Shown piece after piece: positions 7,491 through 15,668 of a DNA stretch of 50,399 nt. Origin of the DNA: Terriglobales bacterium. GTDB taxonomy: Bacteria; Acidobacteriota; Terriglobia; Terriglobales; Acidobacteriaceae. The DNA is taken from NCBI GenBank assembly GCA_016201265.1, contig JACQDD010000013.1, positions 1-50,399 on the forward strand, in the 5' to 3' direction. Within the stretch, counting starts at the first letter, position 1; every line of letters begins with the position of its first letter. Made by a program: the position numbers and the translations under genes. Below the pieces are notes generated by a model. The model was not told the origin of the DNA. It worked only from the letters and a program-made list of their open reading frames with translations, and ran no database searches.

Positions 7491-8993
7491 ATGACACCAA
7501 ACGCACCCACAGCAGACCGGGACTCCACTCAGCTCGAAGCCCTCGGCTATGACTCCAAGTTTGATCGCTCCATGAGCCTGTGGGCGAACTTCGCGCTCGG
7601 CTTCACTTACTTGTCGCCTGTGGTGGGAGTGTACACACTCTTCGCCGTCGCCTTTGCCGCTGGCGGTCCGCCGATGTTCTGGACCTACTTGTTTGTCGGA
7701 ATCGGACAACTGTTCGTGGCCATGGTGTTCGGAGAGATCGTTTCTCAATTTCCCATTGCCGGCGGTCTCTATCCCTGGGCCCGACGGCTGGTGGGAAAGC
7801 GCTGGGCGTGGATGGCAGGCTGGGTCTACCTGTGGGCCTTGTGCAGCACCATCGCTGGGGTTGCCGTCGGAGGAGCTCCCTACGTGGCTCAGCTTCTTGG
7901 CCTGAAGGTGGGTCAAGCCGGAGAAGTTGCGATCGCCATCGCCATGATTATCGGCACGACCGCGCTCAACGTCAGTGGCACGAAGCTTCTGGCTCGGGTC
8001 GCCATGTTCGGATTCATTTGTGAGCTGGTGGGCGCGATTGTGGTGGGGGGCTATCTGCTGATCGTGGCGCGGCACCAGAGCTTCTGGGTTCTCTTCCAAA
8101 GCTTTGGCCTCGGCCACGGTCATTACTTCTCCGCCTTCGTGGCGTCGAGCGTGGCCGCGATGTGGTGCTACTACGGCTTTGAAGCTTGCGGCGACGTCGC
8201 CGAAGAGACTCCCGACGCCAGCCGCGCCATCCCCAAGGCGATGCGCATGACCATCTACATTGGCGGCTTCGCGGCCATGCTGGTTTGCCTGGCTTTCGTA
8301 TTGGCAGTGCCCGATCTGAACGCCGTGTTCTCCGGGCGGGATACCGACCCGGTGGTTACCATCCTGAACACCGCTATGGGCCCGATCGGGCTGCGGGCGG
8401 TCATCGCGGTGGTCATGGTTTCCTTCCTTTCCTGCCTTATCAGTCTGGAGGCGGCCACCAGCCGCCTGTTGTTCAGCTACGGCCGCGACCGCATGATCCT
8501 TGGCAGCCATCAGCTCAGCACGCTTTCCGAACGCACGCGAGTTCCGGTGAATGCCTTGCTGTTTGCCGGAATTGTGCCGGCCTTCATTGCGATTACAGGT
8601 TTGTTCCTTAAAAGAATGGTTGAGACGATCGTCGTATCCAGCGCCGCCGGCATCTACGTCGCCTTCCAGATGATTGTCCTGGCGGCCCTGATCGCGCGCG
8701 CCAAGGGCTGGAAACCAAGAGGAGCGTTTCGTCTGGGCATCTGGGCGTGGCCAGTCAATTTGGCGGCGCTCACCTATGGTGTCCTGGCCATCATCAACAT
8801 GGTTTGGCCGCGTTCTCCCCAGGACCCCTGGTATAGCAACTACGGAATGATGGTAGTGTGGGTGGCCGTATTCGCTATCGGCCTGTTCTACGCGGCCCTG
8901 TTCCGGCCCTACGATCACGGCGATGCACCCGAGGGCGATGCTCACCTCGCCCACTTGGACGTGCCGCTGCAAGCCGAGAGCAGCCTCGATTAG
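7491..8993 (+). CDS. APC-superfamily amino acid/amine permease
   Basis: The product is 500 aa. I chose the ATG at 7491 (MTPNAPTADRDS) because AAAGGA lies upstream and the conserved N-terminal 'LGYDSKFDRSMSLWANFALGFTYLSPVVGVY' then begins at the right distance. About 12 hydrophobic helices are visible, with the APC helix-1 break (SPVVGVYTLF) and 'GGLYPWARRLVGKRWAWMAGWVY' in helix 3. The closest recognised class is the GABA/choline-type permease (BAT1/GabP-like) that couples substrate to H+ uptake. It is the first gene of the amine-catabolism island. The substrate is inferred from the neighbours. Confidence 0.88.
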   Translation: MTPNAPTADRDSTQLEALGYDSKFDRSMSLWANFALGFTYLSPVVGVYTLFAVAFAAGGPPMFWTYLFVGIGQLFVAMVFGEIVSQFPIAGGLYPWARRLVGKRWAWMAGWVYLWALCSTIAGVAVGGAPYVAQLLGLKVGQAGEVAIAIAMIIGTTALNVSGTKLLARVAMFGFICELVGAIVVGGYLLIVARHQSFWVLFQSFGLGHGHYFSAFVASSVAAMWCYYGFEACGDVAEETPDASRAIPKAMRMTIYIGGFAAMLVCLAFVLAVPDLNAVFSGRDTDPVVTILNTAMGPIGLRAVIAVVMVSFLSCLISLEAATSRLLFSYGRDRMILGSHQLSTLSERTRVPVNALLFAGIVPAFIAITGLFLKRMVETIVVSSAAGIYVAFQMIVLAALIARAKGWKPRGAFRLGIWAWPVNLAALTYGVLAIINMVWPRSPQDPWYSNYGMMVVWVAVFAIGLFYAALFRPYDHGDAPEGDAHLAHLDVPLQAESSLD

Positions 8994-9015
8994 AGCAATG
9001 GGCTGACGGCCACGG

Positions 9016-9152
9016 GTCGCTCGAGGGCGAGATCACATCGTAGTTGCCCGTGCTGCCGCCGCGCAGCTTGGCCACCAGTTCGTCGCTCGAGCCCATGCAG
9101 GAAGCGGAAACCCTGGAGTGGCCAGCAGCAGGAAAAGCGACTTGCGGATCAT
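9016..9152 (-). pseudogene. Remnant of PotD-like polyamine/solute-binding protein
   Basis: The ATG at 9152 overlaps the amidohydrolase stop (ATGA) and encodes a signal peptide (MIRKSLFLLLATPGFPLPAWA). In the next frame follows 'SSDELVAKLRGGSTGNYDVISPSSD', which strongly resembles the early lobe of PotD/PotF-type periplasmic binding proteins (motif S/NE.L.AKL..G..GYDV..PS). The frame shifts between the two parts, and the similarity then ends against the converging permease gene. It is a truncated, frameshifted remnant of about 45 codons. It implies that an ABC-type polyamine receptor once followed the amidohydrolase. Confidence 0.6.
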
Positions 9153-10891
9153 TGTTTCTTCTCCCCGGCCGAGGGACTCTTCCAGTTGGGCGATTCGTAA
9201 ACGACTTTGCCGCCGACCACCGTCAGGAGGACTTCCGTCTTTCCGATCTCCGAGGGCTCAATCTTGAACAGGTCGCGATCAAGCACGATGAAGTCCGCCA
9301 GTTTCCCCGGTTCGAGCGAACCTTCCGTTTTCTCGCGCCGCCCAGCGAAGGCCGCGCCCAGTGTGTAGGCGCGAATCGTATCTTCGAGACTCAAGCGCTG
9401 CTGCGGAACGAATCCGCCCGCCGGCTCGCCCTCAGCGGTCTGTCGCGTGACGGCAGTTTGCACACCGCGCCACGGGTTCAGCGTCACCACCGGCCAGTCG
9501 CTGCCGAAGGCCAGCACTCCACCCTTCTGCGCGATGCTCCGCCATACCCACGGCCGGGTCGCCCGCTCCGGTCCGATGTTGCGCGCCCAGATGCCCAGCG
9601 TGTCCTCGTCGGGATACGAGTGCAGGGGCTGCATGCTGGCAATTACGCCGAGCTTCCCGAAGCGTTCGATGTCTTGCGCACTGATGGTCTCGATGTGCTC
9701 GATGCGCGGCCGCGCATCTTTGGTGTGGTTCACTTCCGCGGCGTTCTGGTAGGCGTCGAGCGCCAACCGGACTGCCTTGTCGCCGATTGCGTGGGTGAAG
9801 ACCTGCAAGCCTCGGCCATCGAGATCAGCCACGGCAGCTTTGTACTTCTCGGGATCCCAGAACAGCTTGCCGCTCTGCGAAGGATCATCGCTGTAGGGCG
9901 CCAGCATCGCCGCCGTGTGCGCTTCGACGACGCCGTCGAGCATGGTCTTTACGACGCCGCCCGAGATCCACTCATCGTTATACTGCCGCCGCGCGTCTTC
10001 GATCTTCCTGTGGATTTCGGGCGTCAGTCCGGGCGGGTCGAGAAAGTACGCAGCGTAGAGACGCAGCGTCAGTTCGCCCTGCTGGCGCAATTCGTTGTAC
10101 AGGTCAAGATATTCAAAGTCTTGTCCGGCGCTGTGCACGCGCACCAATCCGGCCTTGTTCGCTTCGTGAATGCCCTTGCGCAGCGCGTCCAGACGTTCCG
10201 GGCGAGTGGGTTTCGGGATTTTCGCGTCGACCAGGTCCCCGGCCGCTTCCTTCAGCGCGCCCGTAGCCTCACCCTTCTCGTCGCGGACAATTTTCCCGTT
10301 GGGCGGGTCGGGAGTGTGGCGGTCAATGCCCGCGATCGCCAGAGCCTTGCTGTTGGCCCAGGAGCTGTGACCGTCGAATGCGACCAGGTACACCGGCCGG
10401 TCCGGGACCACCTCGTCCAGAATTTTCTTGTCCGGCAGCCCGGTGGGTTTGAAGGTGGGATAGGTCCAGCCCATGCCCTGGACCCAGGGCTCGTTCGGGT
10501 GAGCGTCGGCATAGGCTTTCACGCGCTTCTGAATCTCGGCAACCGTCGCTGCACCGTTCAGATCCACGCGCGTCAGTCCGAGTGAGCCGTCGATGAAATG
10601 GATGTGGCAGTCCGTGAACCCCGGCAGAACGAGTCGCCCACCAGCATCAATGACTTTGGTTGCGCTGGCGCGATAGGCCTCGATCTTCGCCTTGTCGCCG
10701 ACGGCGACAATCTTGTCGGCGCGAATGGCGATCGCCTCCGCCCACGCCTGTTGCGGGTTCACCGTGTAGATGCGTGCATTGGTGACAATGACATCAGCGG
10801 GCTGGGACGATTGCGCGGCTGCGGACGCCGCGATCCCAACCACACACCAGAGCAGAAAGCTGAACCAGGTACAAAGACGGGGGAACGGCAT
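9149..10891 (-). CDS. Exported YtcJ-like amidohydrolase (Amidohydro_3)
   Basis: The product is 580 aa with a signal peptide (…VVGIAASAAAQ). The metal-binding HxH is at residues ~96-98 (GFTDCHIHF). Later motifs are 'FDGHSSWANSKAL', 'HAIGDKAV', 'RIEHIE' and 'FGSDWPVV', all standard for the YtcJ/LAF3 group of metal-dependent amidohydrolases. The C-terminal 'SLEPGKLADFIVLDRDLF' is the returning beta-sandwich. Export to the periplasm suggests it hydrolyses an amide or formamide substrate outside the cytoplasm. It starts 19 bp after the regulator gene and overlaps the PotD remnant, so the three formed one operon. Substrate unknown. Confidence 0.9.
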   Translation of the reverse strand: MPFPRLCTWFSFLLWCVVGIAASAAAQSSQPADVIVTNARIYTVNPQQAWAEAIAIRADKIVAVGDKAKIEAYRASATKVIDAGGRLVLPGFTDCHIHFIDGSLGLTRVDLNGAATVAEIQKRVKAYADAHPNEPWVQGMGWTYPTFKPTGLPDKKILDEVVPDRPVYLVAFDGHSSWANSKALAIAGIDRHTPDPPNGKIVRDEKGEATGALKEAAGDLVDAKIPKPTRPERLDALRKGIHEANKAGLVRVHSAGQDFEYLDLYNELRQQGELTLRLYAAYFLDPPGLTPEIHRKIEDARRQYNDEWISGGVVKTMLDGVVEAHTAAMLAPYSDDPSQSGKLFWDPEKYKAAVADLDGRGLQVFTHAIGDKAVRLALDAYQNAAEVNHTKDARPRIEHIETISAQDIERFGKLGVIASMQPLHSYPDEDTLGIWARNIGPERATRPWVWRSIAQKGGVLAFGSDWPVVTLNPWRGVQTAVTRQTAEGEPAGGFVPQQRLSLEDTIRAYTLGAAFAGRREKTEGSLEPGKLADFIVLDRDLFKIEPSEIGKTEVLLTVVGGKVVYESPNWKSPSAGEKKQ

Positions 10892-10910
10892 AGGTCCTTC
10901 TTCTTAAGAA

Positions 10911-11708
10911 TCAGAATGTCGGCGGAGTGTTGATCCATAGGACCCAGGTCTCGCTCCGGCCGGGATTTTTCCAGTGATGCGGGGTGGCGCTCTCGAAATA
11001 AAAGCTGTCGCCGCGCTTCAGAGAATACTCCTCGCCGGCCAGCGCAATCTTCAGTTCGCCGCGCAGCAGATAGAGGAATTCTTCGCCTTCGTGCGCGTAC
11101 GATTCGCCGCTGCCCGCCTGGGGCGCGATCCGGAACAGGTGTGGCTCCATCACCGTGTTGCCCCAGGCCAGCAGTTCCATGCGCACGCCCGGACCCGCTT
11201 CCAGCACCTTGCGCTTCTGCGGACGCACCAGCCGGGTATTGGATTCCGTCGGATCAAAAAAATCAAGAATGTTCCGGCGATAGAAGCGTGCCAACTTGCG
11301 CAGCGTGCCCACGGAAGCGCTCATTTGCGATCGTTCGAGGGCGCTGAGGAAGCCGACGGAGATGCCCACGGTTTTGGCGACTTCGGCCAGGCCGAGGCCG
11401 CGTTTGCTGCGCAACTGGCGCAACCGCGGCCCGATGGCGCCCGCCGCTCCGTCGCTGGGCGGCCGGATCGCGCCCTCGCGCTTCAGCGCCTGCACGATGG
11501 CGGGCGCGTTCAGTCCCCGCACCTTGCGCAGGTAGCGCGCCTTCTTCAATTGCCGGACGTCTTCTTTGCTGTAGAGGCGGTAGCGGCTTTCTGTGCGCCG
11601 CGGCCGCGTCAGGCCCAGGCTCTCCCACCCGCGAATCGCCGAGGGGGAGAGTCCAACCATCCGCGCCACATCCCCGATTTTCAAGTATGATTTGGCATCG
11701 CTGGACAT
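10911..11708 (-). CDS. MerR-XRE-cupin three-domain regulator
   Basis: The ATG at 11708 (MSSDAKSYLKIGDVARMVGL) is chosen because the longer ORF start runs into the promoter region. Residues ~8-75 are a MerR-type winged helix (IGDVARMVGLSPSAIRGWES, then RRTESRYRLYSKEDVRQL). Residues ~95-150 are an XRE domain (LRQLRSKRGLGLAEVAKTVG), and ~190-262 are a cupin (HEGEEFLYLLRGELKIALAG ... FYFESATPHHWKN). XRE-cupin proteins such as PuuR control polyamine and amine catabolism. The extra MerR module is unusual. It is divergent from the TonB receptor and heads the amidohydrolase operon, so local control of the island is likely. Confidence 0.88.
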   Translation of the reverse strand: MSSDAKSYLKIGDVARMVGLSPSAIRGWESLGLTRPRRTESRYRLYSKEDVRQLKKARYLRKVRGLNAPAIVQALKREGAIRPPSDGAAGAIGPRLRQLRSKRGLGLAEVAKTVGISVGFLSALERSQMSASVGTLRKLARFYRRNILDFFDPTESNTRLVRPQKRKVLEAGPGVRMELLAWGNTVMEPHLFRIAPQAGSGESYAHEGEEFLYLLRGELKIALAGEEYSLKRGDSFYFESATPHHWKNPGRSETWVLWINTPPTF

Positions 11709-11778
11709 GGCTTCGAATTCGATTTCTCGGACCGGCTGCCGGGGAATTTTCCGCTTGACAGATGTCGGCGGAGTCACT

Positions 11779-11818
11779 AACCTTGCGCGATTATAGCAAG
11801 GTTTGCTTTTCGCGCAAG
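11779..11818. promoter_or_regulatory. Minus-strand promoter with overlapping operator dyads
   Basis: On the minus strand TGCTATAAT (extended -10, perfect TATAAT at 11790-11795) points towards the regulator gene. The -35 is weak. The -10 lies inside a perfect 8-bp inverted repeat AACCTTGC/GCAAGGTT (11779-11786, 11796-11803). A second inverted pair CTTGCGCG/CGCGCAAG (11782-11789, 11811-11818) shares one arm. Such nested dyads over a -10 box fit autorepression by the MerR-XRE-cupin protein and possibly shared control of the divergent receptor gene. Confidence 0.65.
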
Positions 11819-11872
11819 TCGAATTCGGATCTAATGAAAAACTTCCCCTCGTGGATCTGGAGGATCTGTCCC

Positions 11873-14800
11873 ATGCCGCCGTCAAAAACGATCTGGATGA
11901 CACGTTGGCTCGCCGTCTTGAGCCTCTGCTTGATTTGTTCCACCCTGGTTTCCGCGCAAAGCACCGGCGGGCGCATTCTGGGCCGTATCGCCGACGCCAC
12001 CGGCGCTGTTCTGGGCGGCGTCAAGGTCACATTGACCAATGAGGCCACCGGCGTCAGCGCCGAGACCAAGACCAACAGCACCGGGGATTACGTGTTTCCC
12101 CAGGTGGCGGTAGGCGTGTACCGCCTGGAGTTCGACCTGGCGGGCTTCAAGAAGAACTTGCAGCGCGGTGTGAACGTTGATCTCAACCAGGTCTTGACCA
12201 TCAACTCGATCATGCAGGTGGGCGAGAGGAGAGAGACGGTGGAAGTGACTTCCGAGGCGCCCCTGGTGGATACCACCAGCACCCAGCTGGGTGCCGTCAT
12301 GGATGAGCGCTCGGTCTCGAACTTACCCCTCAACTCGCGCGATACCTACCAATTGCTGCAGTTGCAACCCGGCGTGCAAGGCGTCGGCGGGTCTGACCTG
12401 TTCTACGGCAGCAATACGGCCGGCTCAGTTTCGGTCAACGGCGGCCGCGGCCGTTCCAATAACTTCAACGTCAACGGGGGCGACAGCAACGACCTTTTCG
12501 TCAACTCCCCGGCGATTCAACCCACGCCCGACAGCATCGCGGAATTCCGTGTGCTATCGAATACATTCGACGCCGAGTATGGCCGTAACTCCGGCGCCGT
12601 CATCAACGTCGTCACCAAGTCGGGAACTAACGGCTGGCATGGCAGCTTGTACGAGTTCCTTCGCAATCAGATGTTCAACTCCAAGGGCTACCTCGATCCG
12701 CGACGCCCTGACGACAAACAGAATCAGTTCGGCGGAACGTTCGGCGGACCGATCGTGAAGGATCGGACCTTCTTTTTTGCCTCGTACGAGGGGCGCCGCG
12801 TCGTGCACGGCATTACGTCGGATCCGGTGGTAGTGCCGACCGCCGCAGAGCGGAACGGCGAGCTCTCCCTTGGTGGCTCTGTCGGTACTCAACTCTTCGC
12901 CGACATCCTGAGCGAGCGCTGCGGGGTCGAAGCTGCTGAGGGCTCGGCCTACTCGGATTTGTTCACCAGTCCGGAGCTCCTCAAGTCCTGTTTTGATCCG
13001 GTTGCGGCCGATATCCTCGATCGTTTTGTTCCTCTGCCGAACTCGCCTGATTCCACTTTCCGCTCCATTCCCAATGACAGAAGTCACGCCAACCAGGTCT
13101 CGCTCAAACTCGATCACCGCATCAATGAAAAGCAGAACCTGAGCCTCTATTACTTCTTCAACGATTCCGTCGATGCGCAGCCGTTTACCAGATTCCAGGC
13201 AGCCACGCCCAACCTTCTGGAAGGGTTCGGCAACAACAACGCCTTCCGCGTGCAGCAGGTCAATCTTTCTCACACCTGGACTCTGAGTAACAGCACCGTC
13301 AACGAAGCCCGCCTCACGTACTTCCGCGAAGCCCAGGGGACCTTCCTGCACCCGCAGCGGACTAACAACGTCATCGACTCCTGCAATTCGATCGGCGTAG
13401 ACCATTGCTTCAACGGTGTCACCGATGCGCCTGTAGCTTTCTCTAAGGTCCTCCCAGAGCCCCTCGATGCCAATAACCCCAAATACGGCATTACCCCGAA
13501 CCTCGGCTCCAATCGCGAAGGAATCCCCTTTATCAGCGTCTCCGGTGGCTTTACCATCGGCAACAACTTCGAGGGGGAGCTACCGCAGATCGGCAACTCG
13601 TACCAGCTCAGCGACAATCTCACCAAGGTGATCGGGAGCCACACCACCAAGTTTGGCGTCGATCTGCGCGAGCAGCGCTTCCTGCAGACTCTCTACTTTG
13701 ATGTCAGCGGCGATTACAGCTTTTTTGGTGGCGGACCGAACGATACCGGGAACCTGTTTGCTAACTACCTGTTGGGGCTGCCGGATTCCTACCTACAGGG
13801 CTCGGCGCAAACCGAGGACGTGCGGGGAAAATCCGTCTATCTCTTTGCCCAGGACAGCTGGAAGATCAAGCCGAATCTGACCCTGAACTACGGCTTGCGC
13901 TGGGAGTTCAATCAGCCCATCTACGATGCCGGCAAGCGCTACCAGACTTTCCGGCCCGGACAGGTCACCACAACCTACCCCTGCCAGCTCTCCGCGGACA
14001 GCATTACCAATTTTGAGGATCTCGGGATCGTCAACCCAGATTGCAACAACACGGGCACTACTCCGGTGGGCCTTGTGGTGCCCGGAGACAAGGGTGTTCC
14101 CCGAGGGCTCACCGCGTCCTACTACAATGCGTGGGCTCCGCGCGTCGGCATCGCCTGGGATCCCTGGAAGAACGGGAAAACCACCATCCGCGGCGGCTGG
14201 GGTATGTTCTACAACCCCATCGAGCAACTGGTGCTCGAGCAGTTCCAGGCGGAACCACCTTTCGGGGGCAGTTCCCTGATCTCGGAAGGCCTGTTCAACA
14301 CGCCCTTCATCGGACAGGACGGCACCAAGGTTCCCAACCCCTTCAACGGCATCCTTACCCCGCCCCCCGGAACACCTACTGACTGGTCTGCCTTCCGCCC
14401 CATTTTGTTATTTGGCGAATTGGAACCCAAGCTGCGCGCGCAATATACGGCGCAGTACAACTTCGGCATTACTCGCGAGTTGGCCAAGGACCTGGTCCTG
14501 TCGATCGGTTATGTTGGGTCGCAAGGCCATCGTTTGCTGGCAACAAAAGACATCAACTACGGAAACCCGCAAACCTGTATCGATCTGCAGAATATTTCCG
14601 ATCTCACCGGCGACGGCGATCTGGCCTGCGGTCCCTTCTATGCGGACAGCTCCTTTACCATTGCTGCCGGAGAGATTCCTGAGGGAGTTTCGCTCCACAT
14701 GCCCTACGGTTCTCAGGAGGTGGTGACAGGTCCCAATCCGACTCCGATCACTCTGGTCGGACTCCGCAAGTATTCTTCTCCCGGTTGCGATCCGTTCACG

Positions 14801-15589
14801 GGGAACGGATGTCCACCCGACGGCGTCCCCGTCTTTTCCAGCATCTTCGCGCAGGACACCATCGCCAGCTCCAACTACAACTCGCTGCAGACTTCTCTGG
14901 AGAAGCGCATGGCCCACGGGCTGCAGTTCGAGATCGCCTACACCTGGAGCAAGTCGATTGACAACGCTTCCAGCTTCGAGAACATCGTGAAGCCGATCTG
15001 CGACCGCTGCAATCGGTCGCTTTCGTTGTTCGACGCGCGGCACCGCTTCGTTCTCAGTTACCTCTGGCAGCTTCCGGTTCCTCAGTACCAGGGGGCCAAG
15101 GGCAAGTTCCTGAACGGGTGGGCGGTTTCCGGCGTTACCAGCTTTCAGACCGGATTCCCGATTCGCATCCTGTCCAGCAACGATGCCGAGCTGATGAACA
15201 GCTTTGACTTCGAACTGCCGGGCAAACCGGACCTGGTCAAGCCGTTCCACGCGCAGGATCCAAGGAAGAACAACAAGTACGCCTTCGACCCCACTGCGTT
15301 CGCCCTTCCGGTGCAGGATGCCAATTCCACTCCCTTGCAACTGCTGGGCAATTCGCCCCGCACGATCTGCTGCGGCCCCGGGATCAATAATTTCGACTTC
15401 TCCGTTCAAAAGGTCACCCAAATCGGTGAAAGCAAGCACCTCGAATTCCGGGCCGAGTTCTTCAACGTGTTTAACCACACGCAGTTCCTCAACCCGGACG
15501 GCAACATCAGCGACGGCGCCGATTTCGGCCGCGTGAAGCGCACCCGCGACCCGCGCCAGGTGCAGTTCGCGTTGAAGTTTTCGTTCTAG
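11873..15589 (+). CDS. Oar-type TonB-dependent receptor
   Basis: The ATG at 11873 (MPPSKTIWMTRWLAVLSLCL) has GGAGG at 9 nt and gives a clean signal peptide ending VSAQ; the ORF-track start at 11762 lies in the regulatory region. The product is 1238 aa. An Ig-like carboxypeptidase-regulatory domain (~32-115, GRILGRIADATGAVLGGVKV) comes first. A plug domain (~125-250, VINVVTKSGTNGWHGSLYEF) and a large beta-barrel ending in Phe follow. These giant receptors are a hallmark of Acidobacteriota and import large or scarce ligands across the outer membrane using TonB. The position at the head of the amine cluster suggests uptake of a peptide or amine-containing substrate, by inference. Confidence 0.93.
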   Translation: MPPSKTIWMTRWLAVLSLCLICSTLVSAQSTGGRILGRIADATGAVLGGVKVTLTNEATGVSAETKTNSTGDYVFPQVAVGVYRLEFDLAGFKKNLQRGVNVDLNQVLTINSIMQVGERRETVEVTSEAPLVDTTSTQLGAVMDERSVSNLPLNSRDTYQLLQLQPGVQGVGGSDLFYGSNTAGSVSVNGGRGRSNNFNVNGGDSNDLFVNSPAIQPTPDSIAEFRVLSNTFDAEYGRNSGAVINVVTKSGTNGWHGSLYEFLRNQMFNSKGYLDPRRPDDKQNQFGGTFGGPIVKDRTFFFASYEGRRVVHGITSDPVVVPTAAERNGELSLGGSVGTQLFADILSERCGVEAAEGSAYSDLFTSPELLKSCFDPVAADILDRFVPLPNSPDSTFRSIPNDRSHANQVSLKLDHRINEKQNLSLYYFFNDSVDAQPFTRFQAATPNLLEGFGNNNAFRVQQVNLSHTWTLSNSTVNEARLTYFREAQGTFLHPQRTNNVIDSCNSIGVDHCFNGVTDAPVAFSKVLPEPLDANNPKYGITPNLGSNREGIPFISVSGGFTIGNNFEGELPQIGNSYQLSDNLTKVIGSHTTKFGVDLREQRFLQTLYFDVSGDYSFFGGGPNDTGNLFANYLLGLPDSYLQGSAQTEDVRGKSVYLFAQDSWKIKPNLTLNYGLRWEFNQPIYDAGKRYQTFRPGQVTTTYPCQLSADSITNFEDLGIVNPDCNNTGTTPVGLVVPGDKGVPRGLTASYYNAWAPRVGIAWDPWKNGKTTIRGGWGMFYNPIEQLVLEQFQAEPPFGGSSLISEGLFNTPFIGQDGTKVPNPFNGILTPPPGTPTDWSAFRPILLFGELEPKLRAQYTAQYNFGITRELAKDLVLSIGYVGSQGHRLLATKDINYGNPQTCIDLQNISDLTGDGDLACGPFYADSSFTIAAGEIPEGVSLHMPYGSQEVVTGPNPTPITLVGLRKYSSPGCDPFTGNGCPPDGVPVFSSIFAQDTIASSNYNSLQTSLEKRMAHGLQFEIAYTWSKSIDNASSFENIVKPICDRCNRSLSLFDARHRFVLSYLWQLPVPQYQGAKGKFLNGWAVSGVTSFQTGFPIRILSSNDAELMNSFDFELPGKPDLVKPFHAQDPRKNNKYAFDPTAFALPVQDANSTPLQLLGNSPRTICCGPGINNFDFSVQKVTQIGESKHLEFRAEFFNVFNHTQFLNPDGNISDGADFGRVKRTRDPRQVQFALKFSF

Positions 15590-15601
15590 AATCTGGATAT
15601 A

Positions 15602-15624
15602 CCCGGGCAGCTTCGCCGCCCGGG
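15602..15624. repeat. GC-rich hairpin after the receptor gene
   Basis: The stem is CCCGGGC/GCCCGGG around a CTTCG-containing loop. There is no T tract, so it may be a partial terminator or mRNA-stabilising hairpin between the receptor and the first aminotransferase gene. Its CTTCG loop resembles hairpin 1 of the two-hairpin family at 17056, 35424 and 36656. Confidence 0.45.
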
Positions 15625-15668
15625 CCCAATCTAATGGCCCACCGGCCTGAGTCTTAACTGGAGACACG

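Noticed and set aside
7266-8972. 568-aa minus-strand ORF across the first permease
   Set aside because: It covers the permease on the opposite strand and is rich in His, Gly and Arg as expected from antisense of codon-biased TM segments.
11755-11783. Plus-strand sigma70 promoter TTGACA at 11755
   Set aside because: The -35 is perfect but the best -10 at 17 bp is TAACCT, too weak to call for the receptor gene.
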